A DNA stretch of 64,000 nucleotides from Ignavibacteria bacterium (GTDB lineage: Bacteria; Bacteroidota; Ignavibacteria; Ignavibacteriales; Melioribacteraceae), in NCBI GenBank assembly GCA_009773205.1, contig WPAE01000021.1, positions 62,001 through 126,000 on the forward strand, read 5' to 3'. The translations under genes were made by a program, and so were the position numbers. This document shows, piece by piece, positions 41,196 to 50,107 of the stretch; the first letter of the stretch is position 1; each line of letters begins with the position of its first letter. Below the pieces are notes generated by a model that was not told the origin of the DNA, searched no databases, and saw nothing but the letters and a program-made list of their open reading frames with translations.

Positions 41196-42074
41196 ATGAG
41201 AGTTACAGAAGGATTAATTACAACTAAATACTTAAACGTCCACGAAAAACTATCTGAACGAAAAATTAAAATTCAGACACAGCTTGCTTCCAACAGCAAA
41301 ATTGAAACTTTGTCTGATGATATAGCTGGTTCGTTAGAAGCAATTCGGTTAGATGCGCAAATTAACAGAACAAAAACTTATACTAAGAACGCTCAAAGCG
41401 CACAAGATTTTATAGACCAAAGTCTTAAATCGCTCGATCAAGTTACTACTGAGCTTCAGAACATTATGGTTGCAGTAACTAACTCTGGCAATGTAATTAA
41501 CAAAGACAGCTTTCCTTCAATTGTTCAGTCAATAAAAAACTCTCTTTCGTCTATAATTCAAAATGTTAATTCCAAACACAATGATAGATACTTATTTGGC
41601 GGAACAAATTACTCGGCGGATCCGGTTACTGTTGATGTAAATGGTAAAGCAGTAGTTTCAGCACTCGATCATTCCGCTGAAATAAAAATTCAAGTAACTG
41701 CAAATGTAAGAGAAGCGATGAACATACCTGGCAACCAAGTCTTAAACAGTGGAATGTTTGAAGCCGTTAATAATGTTATTGATGCTTTAGCCTCAGGTAA
41801 TGTGCCAAGTGAAGCACAAAAACTCAGCCTAACTAATGCTTATCAAAAAATCTTAGATGTGCAGTCGCTTGCTGGCGAGAAACTTAATCGGCTTGAAAAC
41901 ATTAAGAATGTGTTGGAAGGTCAAACATATAATTACACAGAAATGCTTGCAAGAGTACAAGAAATTGACCCGGCAGAACTTGTTATGGAACTTCAGCAGC
42001 AAGATTATTTGCTGCAAGTGTCATCTAAACTATTAGCTAATTCATTTACACGATCTGTATTCGACTTTATATGA
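41196..42074 (+). CDS. flgL: hook-filament junction protein FlgL (HAP3)
   Basis: 292 residues of the flagellin superfamily: MRVTEGLITTKYLNVHEKLS at the start, QDFIDQSLKSLDQVTTELQN in the D0/D1 coil, NDRYLFGGTNYSADPVTVD, and the C-terminal YTEMLARVQEIDPAELVMEL with QQQDYLLQVSSKLLANSF. The FGGT motif and length separate it from flagellin. Follows flgK after three bases and overlaps motA. Confidence 0.94.
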   Translation: MRVTEGLITTKYLNVHEKLSERKIKIQTQLASNSKIETLSDDIAGSLEAIRLDAQINRTKTYTKNAQSAQDFIDQSLKSLDQVTTELQNIMVAVTNSGNVINKDSFPSIVQSIKNSLSSIIQNVNSKHNDRYLFGGTNYSADPVTVDVNGKAVVSALDHSAEIKIQVTANVREAMNIPGNQVLNSGMFEAVNNVIDALASGNVPSEAQKLSLTNAYQKILDVQSLAGEKLNRLENIKNVLEGQTYNYTEMLARVQEIDPAELVMELQQQDYLLQVSSKLLANSFTRSVFDFI

Positions 42075-42850
42075 TGAAAAAGTTTGGAACCTTTATAGGG
42101 CTTGCGTTAGGATTAGCCGCAGTATTCGGAACCTTTTTTATGGAAGGCGGTTCTTTTCAAGCGCTGTTTAATATACCTGCAATAATTATTGTCTTTGGAG
42201 GAACGTTTGCCGCAGTAATTATGGGTTTTGGATTGGATAAGTTTTTATTGATTCCGCAGTTAATGAAAATTGCATACTTCCCTAAAACTTATGATCTAGC
42301 TAAAATTATTTCAACTTTTGTAGAGCTTTCTATTAAGGCGAGAAAAGAAGGACTGCTTGCAATAGAAAAAGATTTGAAAAAATTTGATGATATGTTCCCA
42401 AGGAAAATGACAAAGTTTGTACTTGACGGAACAGACGCAGAATCGCTCCAGCTTCTTGCACAACTTGAAATGAAAGCGATGCAAGAAAGGCATTTTTCTC
42501 ACTTAAATATTTTTGTAAAAATGGGCGGCTATGCACCAACTATGGGCATTATAGGAACAGTAATTAGTTTAATAATGACTTTAGCTAATGCTGGCGCATC
42601 GCCCGATTTATTAATAAAGAATATTGCCGTAGCTTTTTTAGCAACACTATGGGGAATTTTTACAGCGAACTTAATTTGGTTACCAATAGGAGATAGATTA
42701 AAAAGATGTCATTCCGAAGAGAAAAACATGATGGAACTTTCTTTGGAAGCAGTTCTTACTCTTCAGAGCGGAGAGATTCCTTCAATAATGAAGGCAAGGT
42801 TGATAGGAATGCTGCCTCAAAAAGAACAACAAGAAAAGTTAGCAGCTTAA
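42071..42850 (+). CDS. motA: stator protein MotA, first set (PomA/MotP-like)
   Basis: 259 residues with four membrane helices. Motifs: FNIPAIIIVFGGTFAAVIMG, ARKEGLLAIEKDLKKFDDMF, VKMGGYAPTMGIIGTVISLI, IAVAFLATLWGIFTANLIWL and the tail KARLIGMLPQKEQQE. This is the compact type of MotA seen in Bacillus and in sodium-driven PomA, unlike the second set at 44868. Which ion it passes cannot be told here. Two adjacent ATGs; overlaps flgL by four bases. Confidence 0.9.
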   Translation: MMKKFGTFIGLALGLAAVFGTFFMEGGSFQALFNIPAIIIVFGGTFAAVIMGFGLDKFLLIPQLMKIAYFPKTYDLAKIISTFVELSIKARKEGLLAIEKDLKKFDDMFPRKMTKFVLDGTDAESLQLLAQLEMKAMQERHFSHLNIFVKMGGYAPTMGIIGTVISLIMTLANAGASPDLLIKNIAVAFLATLWGIFTANLIWLPIGDRLKRCHSEEKNMMELSLEAVLTLQSGEIPSIMKARLIGMLPQKEQQEKLAA

Positions 42851-42864
42851 GTAACGAGGATGCT

Positions 42865-43512
42865 ATGCTTCATGACGAAGGTGAAAAAGACAGGTATCTA
42901 ATTACTTACGCAGACTTAATTACACTTCTGTTAGGTTTGTTTATTATCTTGTATGCAAGTTCCGTAATTGATGCTACAAAGTATAAAGGAATTGCCGCAG
43001 CATTTGGCAATTACCTTGGCAGCGAATCTGTTGTCCCTTCTACGCCCGAAAGCAAAGTAATTATAGAACCTAAAGATGTCTTGAGCAGCGAGTTGAGTAA
43101 ACTGATTGCAAAATCAGAACATTCTAGCTCAGTTCAACTAGAGGAAACTGAGCGCGGTATTACTGTTTCTATTTTAGATGATGTTTTGTTTGAGCCTGGG
43201 CAAGCGACTCTAGCAGAAAGTTCTAAAAAGATTCTTAGAGAAATTGCGCAAGTAATTAAGTTGTTTCCAAACGATATTCGTATTGAAGGTCATTCTGATA
43301 ATACACCAATCAATACAGTGCGATTTCCTTCAAACTGGCATTTAGCATCTGCACGAGCCGTTGAAACAGCGTATTATTTAATTGATAAAGAAGGATTGGA
43401 CCCGGATAAAACGTCCAGTGTATCTTATGGCGAATATAAACCCAAAGATACAAACATAACGCCGGAAGGCAGAGCAAAAAACAGAAGAGTTGATTTAGTA
43501 ATCTTAAAGTAG
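42865..43512 (+). CDS. motB: stator protein MotB, first set
   Basis: I choose the ATG at 42865 (AACGAGG ribosome site, 14 bases after motA); a longer frame inside motA is a shadow. The 215 residues have the single membrane helix with the ion-binding aspartate (ITYADLITLLLGLFIILYAS), a periplasmic linker and an OmpA-like peptidoglycan-binding domain (RIEGHSDNTPINTVRFPSNW, AKNRRVDLVIL). Pairs with the motA gene upstream. Confidence 0.93.
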   Translation: MLHDEGEKDRYLITYADLITLLLGLFIILYASSVIDATKYKGIAAAFGNYLGSESVVPSTPESKVIIEPKDVLSSELSKLIAKSEHSSSVQLEETERGITVSILDDVLFEPGQATLAESSKKILREIAQVIKLFPNDIRIEGHSDNTPINTVRFPSNWHLASARAVETAYYLIDKEGLDPDKTSSVSYGEYKPKDTNITPEGRAKNRRVDLVILK

Positions 43513-43518
43513 GTTAAT

Positions 43519-43899
43519 ATGAAAATTAAAACACACAATTTTGGCGAAATTGAATTTGCTGAAGACAAAGTTCTAACATTTAAAGACGGTCTTTTCGGTT
43601 TCGAAGAACTGAAAAAATTTGTTTTTATCAAACCGGATGATAGTTTATTTTATTGGATCAACTCGGTCGAAAACCCGGACCTTTCTTTCCCAATGTTCGG
43701 CGTTCGCATAATTGATGAAGATTTTCCGCAAGAAGATTGCTTCGAAGCTTTTGCCATTGTGGTTCTGAATAAAGATCCTCTTAAAATTACTGTAAACCTA
43801 AAAGCGCCGGTTTACATTAATCAAAGTGAAAAAGTAGGATTCCAAAAAATAATTGATACGGATAAATATCCGGTTTACTACAACTTATTTTCCGAGTAG
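43519..43899 (+). CDS. fliW: flagellar assembly factor FliW
   Basis: 126 residues with FliW motifs FGEIEFAEDKVLTFKDGLFG, FEELKKFVFIKPDDSLFYWI, NSVENPDLSFPM and LKITVNLKAPVYINQ. FliW binds CsrA and frees flagellin mRNA; flagellin in turn binds FliW. The csrA gene is the next one, seven bases downstream, the classical pairing in bacteria that control flagellin translation this way. Confidence 0.95.
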   Translation: MKIKTHNFGEIEFAEDKVLTFKDGLFGFEELKKFVFIKPDDSLFYWINSVENPDLSFPMFGVRIIDEDFPQEDCFEAFAIVVLNKDPLKITVNLKAPVYINQSEKVGFQKIIDTDKYPVYYNLFSE

Positions 43900-43906
43900 A
43901 GCACTT

Positions 43907-44140
43907 ATGTTAGTCTTATCAAGAAAAAATAACGAGGAGATAAAATTTGGTGCCGATATTACAATCAAGGTAATCAGTATCTCCGAAAATCAAGTAAAAA
44001 TAGGAATAGACGCGCCAAAACATATTCAAATACTGCGCGGCGAAGTTTACGAGAAAGTAAAAGAAAGCACTATCGAAGCAGTTAAAGCCAGCGAAGCGCC
44101 AAGCCTCGACTTGCACAAATACAAAGTCAAAAAAGTGTAA
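43907..44140 (+). CDS. csrA: carbon storage regulator CsrA
   Basis: The start MLVLSRKNNEEIKFGADITI is the normal CsrA N-terminus, so I place it at the ATG 43907. The 77-residue protein has the full five-strand core (VKIGIDAPKHIQILRGEVYE), including RGEVY at the RNA-binding edge, and a slightly extended C-terminal tail. CsrA represses flagellin mRNA translation; FliW antagonises it. Two bases before the next gene. Confidence 0.96.
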   Translation: MLVLSRKNNEEIKFGADITIKVISISENQVKIGIDAPKHIQILRGEVYEKVKESTIEAVKASEAPSLDLHKYKVKKV

Positions 44141-44142
44141 GT

Positions 44143-44859
44143 ATGAATTTCGAGAATGATAAAGTGAAAATACTTGTAATTGATGACGCGGATGTTATTC
44201 GCAATTCATTAAAGAAATTTCTTTCAGAATATGATGTTGAAGTTATCACATGCAATGATGGATTAGAAGGTTTGCAAAGTGCAGTTGAGATAAAACCACA
44301 GCTAATTATTCTAGATTTGATGATGCCTAACTTAGATGGTATCAGATTGCTCCGAGTACTAAAAGTTTTGGAAGACTTAAAACGCATTCCTGTTATTATA
44401 ATTAGCGGGCATACAGATAAAACTAATGTTATGGCAGCCATGGAAGCCGGAGCAGAAAAAATAGTTTCTAAACCGCTTACTAAAGAAGTTTTAGTTAAGG
44501 CAATTAACGATGTACTTGGAAGCAACTTTTTGGCAAATACAAAAAAACTTGCTCAATTTTCTTCTTATGAAAAAGATCTGATGAACAAAGAGCTTAAAAA
44601 ATATTTTATTAACACGATAGTACAGAAGAAAGAAACAATAAAACAGTCTTTAGTAAACAAAAACAAGGATTTACTCAAGCTCATTGTTCATGAACTAAAA
44701 GGTTCTAGCGGAACAGTTGGTTACACAAATGTATCTGAACTTTGCCGCGAAATTGAAATTGTTGTATTATCTCCTCAAAGCACTTGGCTGCAAATTGAAA
44801 ATAAGTGTCAATTGCTTCTTGGCAGTTTAACAGAAATTGAAACCAGTTTAGCTAAGTAG
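44143..44859 (+). CDS. response regulator receiver fused to Hpt domain
   Basis: 238 residues. Residues 5-120 are a receiver domain with the acidic pair (VIDDAD), phospho-acceptor Asp58 in ILDLMMPNLDG, the switch Ser/Thr (IIISGHTD) and the conserved Lys (VSKPL). Residues about 150-235 form an Hpt domain with His183 in LIVHELKGSSGTVGY. Such a protein can take a phosphoryl group and pass it on, so it is a phosphorelay intermediate. It lies between csrA and the second motor pair; the partner kinase may be the one at 48249. Confidence 0.85.
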   Translation: MNFENDKVKILVIDDADVIRNSLKKFLSEYDVEVITCNDGLEGLQSAVEIKPQLIILDLMMPNLDGIRLLRVLKVLEDLKRIPVIIISGHTDKTNVMAAMEAGAEKIVSKPLTKEVLVKAINDVLGSNFLANTKKLAQFSSYEKDLMNKELKKYFINTIVQKKETIKQSLVNKNKDLLKLIVHELKGSSGTVGYTNVSELCREIEIVVLSPQSTWLQIENKCQLLLGSLTEIETSLAK

Positions 44860-44867
44860 GGAAAAAT

Positions 44868-45722
44868 ATGTTTGTAATTATTGGGTTTGTAGTTGTTTTG
44901 GTATCGGTTATAGTTGGGTTTATAATAGCTCGCGGAAATCTAATAACTTTAATTCAACCTGCGGAATTTCTTATAATTGGAGGCGCTGCAATCGGCAGTC
45001 TTTTGGTTGCATCTCCACTTCCATTAATTAAGAAAATTATGAAAGCAATTACTAATTCTTTTAGCAGCCACGGAAACATCAAACAGGATTATATGCAAAT
45101 GCTGAAAGCCTTTAGCGATTTATTTTTAATTGCTCAACGCGAAGGCTTGCTTGCAATTGAAAAACACATAGAAGCTCCAGATAAAAGCGAAATTCTAAAG
45201 AAAGCAGAAAAGTTTATTCACGATGATTATAGAAAGAGTTTTTTTTGCGACACAATGAAAGTTATGCTTGCGGGTTCTGTTCCTCCGCACGAGCTTGAAA
45301 GCTTGATGGATGCAGAAATTGAAACCTACGAAAAAGAAAATAGACCGGTTTTTGAAAGCTTGGGCAGAGTAGGAGATTCACTTCCAGGTCTTGGGATTGT
45401 TGCTGCAGTTTTAGGAATTATAGTAACAATGGGTTCTATTGATGCTGGCGCTGCGGCAGTTGGTAAACACGTAGCCGCTGCATTAGTTGGTACTTTTCTA
45501 GGTGTTCTTTTGGCTTATGGTTTTGTTAATCCTTTAGCTGCAAATATTGCTCATTCAATTGAAGAAAGCGTACAAGACCTTCAAATCATTAAATCTTATA
45601 TTCTTGCTTATGCAAAGGGAAATCCTCCTTTTGTTGCAGCAGAAATTGCAAGAAGATCAATCTTCTTAGATCAAAGACCTACATTCACAGAACTTGAGAC
45701 TTCTCTAAGGAGTAAGAAATAA
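44868..45722 (+). CDS. motA: stator protein MotA, second set (E. coli-like)
   Basis: 284 residues, long form. Features of the proton-type MotA: FVVVLVSVIVGFIIARGNLI, LIQPAEFLIIGGAAIGSLLV, IAQREGLLAIEKHIEAPDKS, SLGRVGDSLPGLGIVAAVLG and VGKHVAAALVGTFLGVLLAY with GFVNPLAANIAHSIEES. Different in length and motifs from the MotA at 42071, so the cell has two stator types. Overlaps motB by one base. Confidence 0.93.
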   Translation: MFVIIGFVVVLVSVIVGFIIARGNLITLIQPAEFLIIGGAAIGSLLVASPLPLIKKIMKAITNSFSSHGNIKQDYMQMLKAFSDLFLIAQREGLLAIEKHIEAPDKSEILKKAEKFIHDDYRKSFFCDTMKVMLAGSVPPHELESLMDAEIETYEKENRPVFESLGRVGDSLPGLGIVAAVLGIIVTMGSIDAGAAAVGKHVAAALVGTFLGVLLAYGFVNPLAANIAHSIEESVQDLQIIKSYILAYAKGNPPFVAAEIARRSIFLDQRPTFTELETSLRSKK

Positions 45723-46498
45723 TGGAAGGTTCAGATTCCCCCATTATTATAAAGAAAATTAAAAAAGGGCATGGCGGTCATCATGGCGGCGCATGGAAAG
45801 TTGCCTTTGCAGATTTTGTTACTGCTATGATGGCATTGTTTATTGTTCTCTGGATTTTAGGACAAGACCAAGAAGTTAAAGAAGCGGTTGCTGGTTATTT
45901 CAAAGATCCGGTTGGGTTTTCTGCAAAGAGTTCTAGTTTAATTGATGGTAAGGGTCCCGGTTCTTCCCAGCTTCCAAACTTAACTTTATCTCAAGAAGAA
46001 TTGGTTAGAGAGGCTCAGAAACAAGATTTTGAAAGAATGCAAGAAAGCCTGAAACGAGCTTTAGAAGAAGATACAGGATTGAATAATTTTTCTGATCTAG
46101 TAAAAATTGAAATGACTAAAGATGGATTAAATATTGAGCTTACAGATAATGCTAATGATATTTTCTTTGAACTTGGTACTTCGCAGTTGAAACCAGACGC
46201 AAGAAAATTAATAGGAAAGATTGGTGCAGAAATTTCTAAAATGCCAAACAAAATTGTTGTTGAAGGACATACAGACGCAAGACAATTTAAAAACATAGGC
46301 ACAGGTTTTACTAATTTTGAATTAAGCGCAGATCGTGCGCTTTCTGCAAAACGCGCTTTAGTATATGGCGGAATGATGGAAAAACAAATTGATGAAGTAG
46401 TTGGGTACGCAGATACAAGGTTAAGGGATAAAAATGATCCTTTCAGTTTTGTAAATAGAAGAATAAGCATAACCCTTAAGTTCAATGAAGCGAAATAG
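45722..46498 (+). CDS. motB: stator protein MotB, second set
   Basis: 258 residues. The N-terminal KKGHGGHHGGAWKVAFADFV followed by TAMMALFIVLWIL is the E. coli-type plug and membrane helix with the proton-binding Asp (AFADF). The OmpA domain has DNANDIFFELGTSQLKPDAR, IVVEGHTDARQF and FVNRRISITLKF. Pairs with the MotA just upstream; probably a proton-driven stator by similarity. Confidence 0.93.
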   Translation: MEGSDSPIIIKKIKKGHGGHHGGAWKVAFADFVTAMMALFIVLWILGQDQEVKEAVAGYFKDPVGFSAKSSSLIDGKGPGSSQLPNLTLSQEELVREAQKQDFERMQESLKRALEEDTGLNNFSDLVKIEMTKDGLNIELTDNANDIFFELGTSQLKPDARKLIGKIGAEISKMPNKIVVEGHTDARQFKNIGTGFTNFELSADRALSAKRALVYGGMMEKQIDEVVGYADTRLRDKNDPFSFVNRRISITLKFNEAK

Positions 46499-46504
46499 AT
46501 TATT

Positions 46505-46906
46505 ATGCGAGTATTAATTATTGAAGACGATACTTTTCTACAAGATTTTTACCGTTTATTTTTCAAAAAAATAAATAGTGAAGTTATTATTAGAGAAGAT
46601 GGAAACGATGTTATTAACGAAATCATTTCCGCCAGAATTGACCTTATAATTATGGATATTAATCTTAGAAATACATATTTACACGGTAAGAGAGTTGATG
46701 GTATTCAATTCTCGCGTTATATTAAAACTAACTACCCGAGCAGCGGAATTCCAATTTTGTTAATTACAGCTTATCCTATCATCACAATTGGCGAAAATAA
46801 ATTTGAAGAAAGTTTGGCAGACGATTATTTAATTAAACCAATAACAGATTATAATTTACTTGTTGATAAAATAAACAGACTGGTGTTTACCCGCTATGAA
46901 AGATAA
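46505..46906 (+). CDS. single-domain response regulator
   Basis: 133 residues, a receiver domain only: LIIEDDTFLQDFYRLFFKKI, phospho-acceptor Asp51 in LIIMDINLRN, a Thr switch (LLITAYP) and the conserved Lys (LIKPI). The region after the Asp has extra residues (TYLHGKRVDG). With no output domain it must act by protein contact, like CheY or Spo0F. Six bases after motB, and overlapping the next regulator by 11 bases, so the motor and this signalling group are one transcript. Confidence 0.83.
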   Translation: MRVLIIEDDTFLQDFYRLFFKKINSEVIIREDGNDVINEIISARIDLIIMDINLRNTYLHGKRVDGIQFSRYIKTNYPSSGIPILLITAYPIITIGENKFEESLADDYLIKPITDYNLLVDKINRLVFTRYER

Positions 46907-47549
46907 AGTACTAATTGTTGAAGACGAAAAAGACACAAGGTTCATTCTCGAAAAATTGTTAACGAGAAATAACTATGATGTTCTTACTGCTGTAAACGGG
47001 CAGGAAGCATTAGAAATTTTAAAAAATTTTGTGCCTAAGGTTATAGTTGCCGATTGGACTATGCCCGTGTTAGATGGATTGGCACTTTGCAATATCCTTA
47101 AAGGTGATGATAAATTTAAACTAACGTACTTTATTATTCTTACAGCACGTTCTTCTTTAAAAGATAGAATATTGGGATTAGATGTTGGAGCAGATGACTT
47201 TTTAGTTAAGCCTGTAGAAAATCAAGAATTGCTGGCAAGAATAAGATCCGGAATACGAATTTTTAATTTGCAAGCAGAGCTGCGTAATATAGAGCATTCT
47301 AAAGCTGTAATAGAAATGGCTTGCACAATCGGGCACAAAATTAATAATCCACTTAGCAGTTTAGTTCTATCAATAAAGAACATCGAAAACGAATTATCGG
47401 AACTCGAAAAGACTAAAATTGGAGAGGATTTGGTTAATGTCAATGCTTCCGTTACTAGAATCCGAACTTTTGTAAACGAACTCCTTCATCTTCAGAATGC
47501 AGAAATTGTAAACTATTTTGAAGACAGCAAAATGATAAAAACAGACTGA
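46896..47549 (+). CDS. response regulator with C-terminal phosphoacceptor-helix domain, no ATPase
   Basis: 217 residues. The receiver has VLIVEDEKDTRFILEKLLTR, Asp53 in VIVADWTMPVLDG, LTARS and the Lys of FLVKPVE. After a short coil, residues 135-205 form a two-helix DHp-type domain with the H-box ACTIGHKINNPLSSLVLSI; His147 is the phosphoacceptor position. No ATP-binding domain follows. This makes it a candidate phosphotransfer adaptor, able to take a phosphoryl group on either residue but not to make one. Alternatively the DHp part is only a dimer handle. Confidence 0.72.
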   Translation: MKDKVLIVEDEKDTRFILEKLLTRNNYDVLTAVNGQEALEILKNFVPKVIVADWTMPVLDGLALCNILKGDDKFKLTYFIILTARSSLKDRILGLDVGADDFLVKPVENQELLARIRSGIRIFNLQAELRNIEHSKAVIEMACTIGHKINNPLSSLVLSIKNIENELSELEKTKIGEDLVNVNASVTRIRTFVNELLHLQNAEIVNYFEDSKMIKTD

Positions 47550-47595
47550 TTTAAGTTTTTGTAAACCCTTTCGATAATAAGGCGGAGAATTAGGC

Positions 47596-48246
47596 ATGTT
47601 AGAAAGAATCCTAAATATTTCTGCCGGTTCGGATTACAAAAGCTCCACCTCTAAATCGGGCAGCTATCATAGAACATCGCAGTTCTTAACAACACTGCAA
47701 TCTTCTCTTAGCGATTCTATTTCACTTTCTCCAGCAACTGCTTTCTTAAGCAGTGTTCATTGGCGCTTAAAAAAAATTAACTTCGAAAAAGAAAAATATA
47801 TAATCACTTTTGAGTTTGATGGTTTTGAGTTTACCGCATACTTAGGGCAGCCAGATATTTTGATTACACACAGCATTGAGTACGAAGTAAAAAGAAAAGT
47901 AGAGCATTATACAAAACTATATGAAGCATCCTTGCAAATTATTAGTTCTGTTTCTGAACAGAAGGAAAAACCCGGTTCAAGAATAGCAATGCCAGAACTA
48001 TTTTTGTTTGTTATAGAATTACTCGATCTCGAAGATTTGACTTATAGCTTAAACTCAGAAAATGCTGAAGTAAAAAAAATATTTTATCAAAAAAGTAATA
48101 TGCTGCAAACAGAATTTAATTATTTGAATTCGTGCTTAGTAGCATTTTTAGAAAAATATCTTTCAATTAAATATAATTTTACAGCCAGTGCATTAAGTAA
48201 AAACGAAAGTCTGCTCTTGCGTAAAGTTCTGATAAACAAATTGTAA
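47596..48246 (+). CDS. protein of unknown function in the signalling block
   Basis: 216 residues, soluble, no signal or membrane helix. A Ser-rich start (LERILNISAGSDYKSSTSKS) precedes a small alpha/beta core (INFEKEKYIITFEFDGFEFT) and a helical C-terminal half. No family recognised. It begins 46 bases after the receiver-DHp gene and is followed two bases later by the histidine kinase, so it belongs to the same operon. Confidence 0.65.
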   Translation: MLERILNISAGSDYKSSTSKSGSYHRTSQFLTTLQSSLSDSISLSPATAFLSSVHWRLKKINFEKEKYIITFEFDGFEFTAYLGQPDILITHSIEYEVKRKVEHYTKLYEASLQIISSVSEQKEKPGSRIAMPELFLFVIELLDLEDLTYSLNSENAEVKKIFYQKSNMLQTEFNYLNSCLVAFLEKYLSIKYNFTASALSKNESLLLRKVLINKL

Positions 48247-48248
48247 CT

Positions 48249-50099
48249 ATGGTATATTCAAATAATCGAAAAATATTGCCGGCCGAAACAGAAGTTGATT
48301 TCCAGAGTTATACCGAACTGCCGAACCACAACCCACTCATTATTATTGATCTGGATCTCAAAATTGTTTACTGTAACGAATCCTTCAAAACTACTTTTAA
48401 CTTAGATACTGGTGATGACATTTCCGGAATGAATTCCAACCCCGAATTTGTTTACTTGGTAAAAGGATTTCACGAAAGCAGATATAAGAACATATCTATT
48501 GACATCACTCTTTCCAACGATTCCGACACTCAAGTAAATAATTACTTTGTTAGAATTGAACGTGTAATAATAAAACTGAATCAATATTTCGTTTTAGTGA
48601 TAGAATCGCTAGAGCAAAGAAACAGATTAGAGAATAAGATTACTTCGCTGCACAACGCCTTAGACCAGGGCAAACTTCCGTTAATGATTCTTGATGGAAA
48701 CCGCAAAGTATCTTATGTGTCTAAGTCGTTCGAAATAGTTCTATCAAAAGAAATTGAAAGCATATACAATAAAGATTTATTAGAAATTATCAGCGATCAT
48801 TTAAATTCTGTTGAATCTGAAGAACTAAAGCTGGCTGTGCTAAACAAGCGTGTTTGGAAAAAGCTGATTTGCCTTCAAAAGAAGTATCCAATTGAGTATT
48901 GGGAGTTTACTCTTAATCCGGTCTTCGAAATTGACAGACAAAGCCCTAACTACATTTTAATTGCTAGTAATTTAACAGAGCATATAAATCAAAAAAGAGT
49001 AATTGAAAGATCAGAGAAAAAACAAAGGCTGATTATAGATAACATTTCGGACTTGTTGTTGATAGTTGAGCGAGTTGGAGCCTCGGCATTGTTTGATAAT
49101 GCCAATGACAATTTTTGTAAAATCTTTGGTTTAGACAAAAATAAAATATACTCTTTCAAGATAGAAGATTTTATTCCAGAGCCGCTCTCGGATGAAATTT
49201 ACAATTCGATAACCGAGCTTAACAGCAAGAGAGTTCCTTATTTTGAATTCAACTACCGGCACTTTGATGAACGTGATTACAATTGTAAGATTACCTCTGT
49301 GCCCGAAAAAGAAAAGAGCGCAAGCTATTTTATAATTTCGATGAAGGATATTACTGAAGAAGTTTTATACAGCCAGCGTTTAAAGAAAGCATATCATAAA
49401 GAAATGCAGCTCAATAAAATGAAATCCGATTTTCTTGCAAACATATCGCACGAAATAAGAACTCCTTTTAATGCCGTTGTTGGCTTTTCCGAAATTATTG
49501 ATGAAAGTATTGAAACACAAGATTGGGATATGATGCGCGAGCTTATGGATTCGATGAAAGAAGTTTTGGGCAGAGCGCTTAACTTATTCACAAATATTAT
49601 AGAAGTCTCTCAAATTGAATCTGGTGAAGTTGAGTTGGAAAAGGTTGATTTAAGCTGCAACCGTGTTGTACGAAATATTTACGAGAAGCTTGGTGCAGAG
49701 GCACAAAAAAATAATATCGAGTTCATACTTAATCTTACAGAGGAAAACTGTACAATAGAGGTTGATTGGGTTAAATATGAAAAAATTGTACACTCGCTTG
49801 TTGAGAATGCTATAAAATATACAAGCGAAGGTTACGTTTATGTTGGCACTCAAGTTTATAATGGTATAGCTGAGTTAACTGTTTCTGATACCGGAGTGGG
49901 AATGGACTCTTCTCAGATCGAAAGGCTTCTCAAACCTTTTACTCAAGAGATAGAAGGATACACAAGACCGTTTGAAGGCGCCGGCTTAGGATTAACAATT
50001 GCTTACAAGCTAACGCTGCTTATGGGCGGAAAGTTTGATATAGTTAGCGAAAAAAATAAAGGAACAAAAATAACCGTTTCGTTTCCTCTTTCAGTATAA
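48249..50099 (+). CDS. PAS domain sensor histidine kinase
   Basis: 616 residues, no membrane helices, so a cytoplasmic sensor. Three PAS-like domains in the first 380 residues (HNPLIIIDLDLKIVYCNESF, KLPLMILDGNRKVSYVSKSF and DLLLIVERVGASALFDNAND), then the DHp helix with His401 in FLANISHEIRTPFNAVVGFS, and a complete ATPase domain: N-box LVENAIKYTSEG, G1 VSDTGVGMD, F-box and G2 FEGAGLGLTIAYK. Nothing is missing. Likely partners are the nearby receiver proteins at 44143, 46505 and 46896. Confidence 0.9.
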   Translation: MVYSNNRKILPAETEVDFQSYTELPNHNPLIIIDLDLKIVYCNESFKTTFNLDTGDDISGMNSNPEFVYLVKGFHESRYKNISIDITLSNDSDTQVNNYFVRIERVIIKLNQYFVLVIESLEQRNRLENKITSLHNALDQGKLPLMILDGNRKVSYVSKSFEIVLSKEIESIYNKDLLEIISDHLNSVESEELKLAVLNKRVWKKLICLQKKYPIEYWEFTLNPVFEIDRQSPNYILIASNLTEHINQKRVIERSEKKQRLIIDNISDLLLIVERVGASALFDNANDNFCKIFGLDKNKIYSFKIEDFIPEPLSDEIYNSITELNSKRVPYFEFNYRHFDERDYNCKITSVPEKEKSASYFIISMKDITEEVLYSQRLKKAYHKEMQLNKMKSDFLANISHEIRTPFNAVVGFSEIIDESIETQDWDMMRELMDSMKEVLGRALNLFTNIIEVSQIESGEVELEKVDLSCNRVVRNIYEKLGAEAQKNNIEFILNLTEENCTIEVDWVKYEKIVHSLVENAIKYTSEGYVYVGTQVYNGIAELTVSDTGVGMDSSQIERLLKPFTQEIEGYTRPFEGAGLGLTIAYKLTLLMGGKFDIVSEKNKGTKITVSFPLSV

Positions 50100-50107
50100 A
50101 TAATTTA

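Noticed and set aside
44127-44525. 132-codon minus-strand ORF opposite the receiver-Hpt gene
   Set aside because: Ser/Ile-rich shadow of the receiver domain with no independent support.
46015-46485. 156-codon minus-strand ORF opposite the second motB
   Set aside because: It mirrors the OmpA domain of motB and has no ribosome site or family match.
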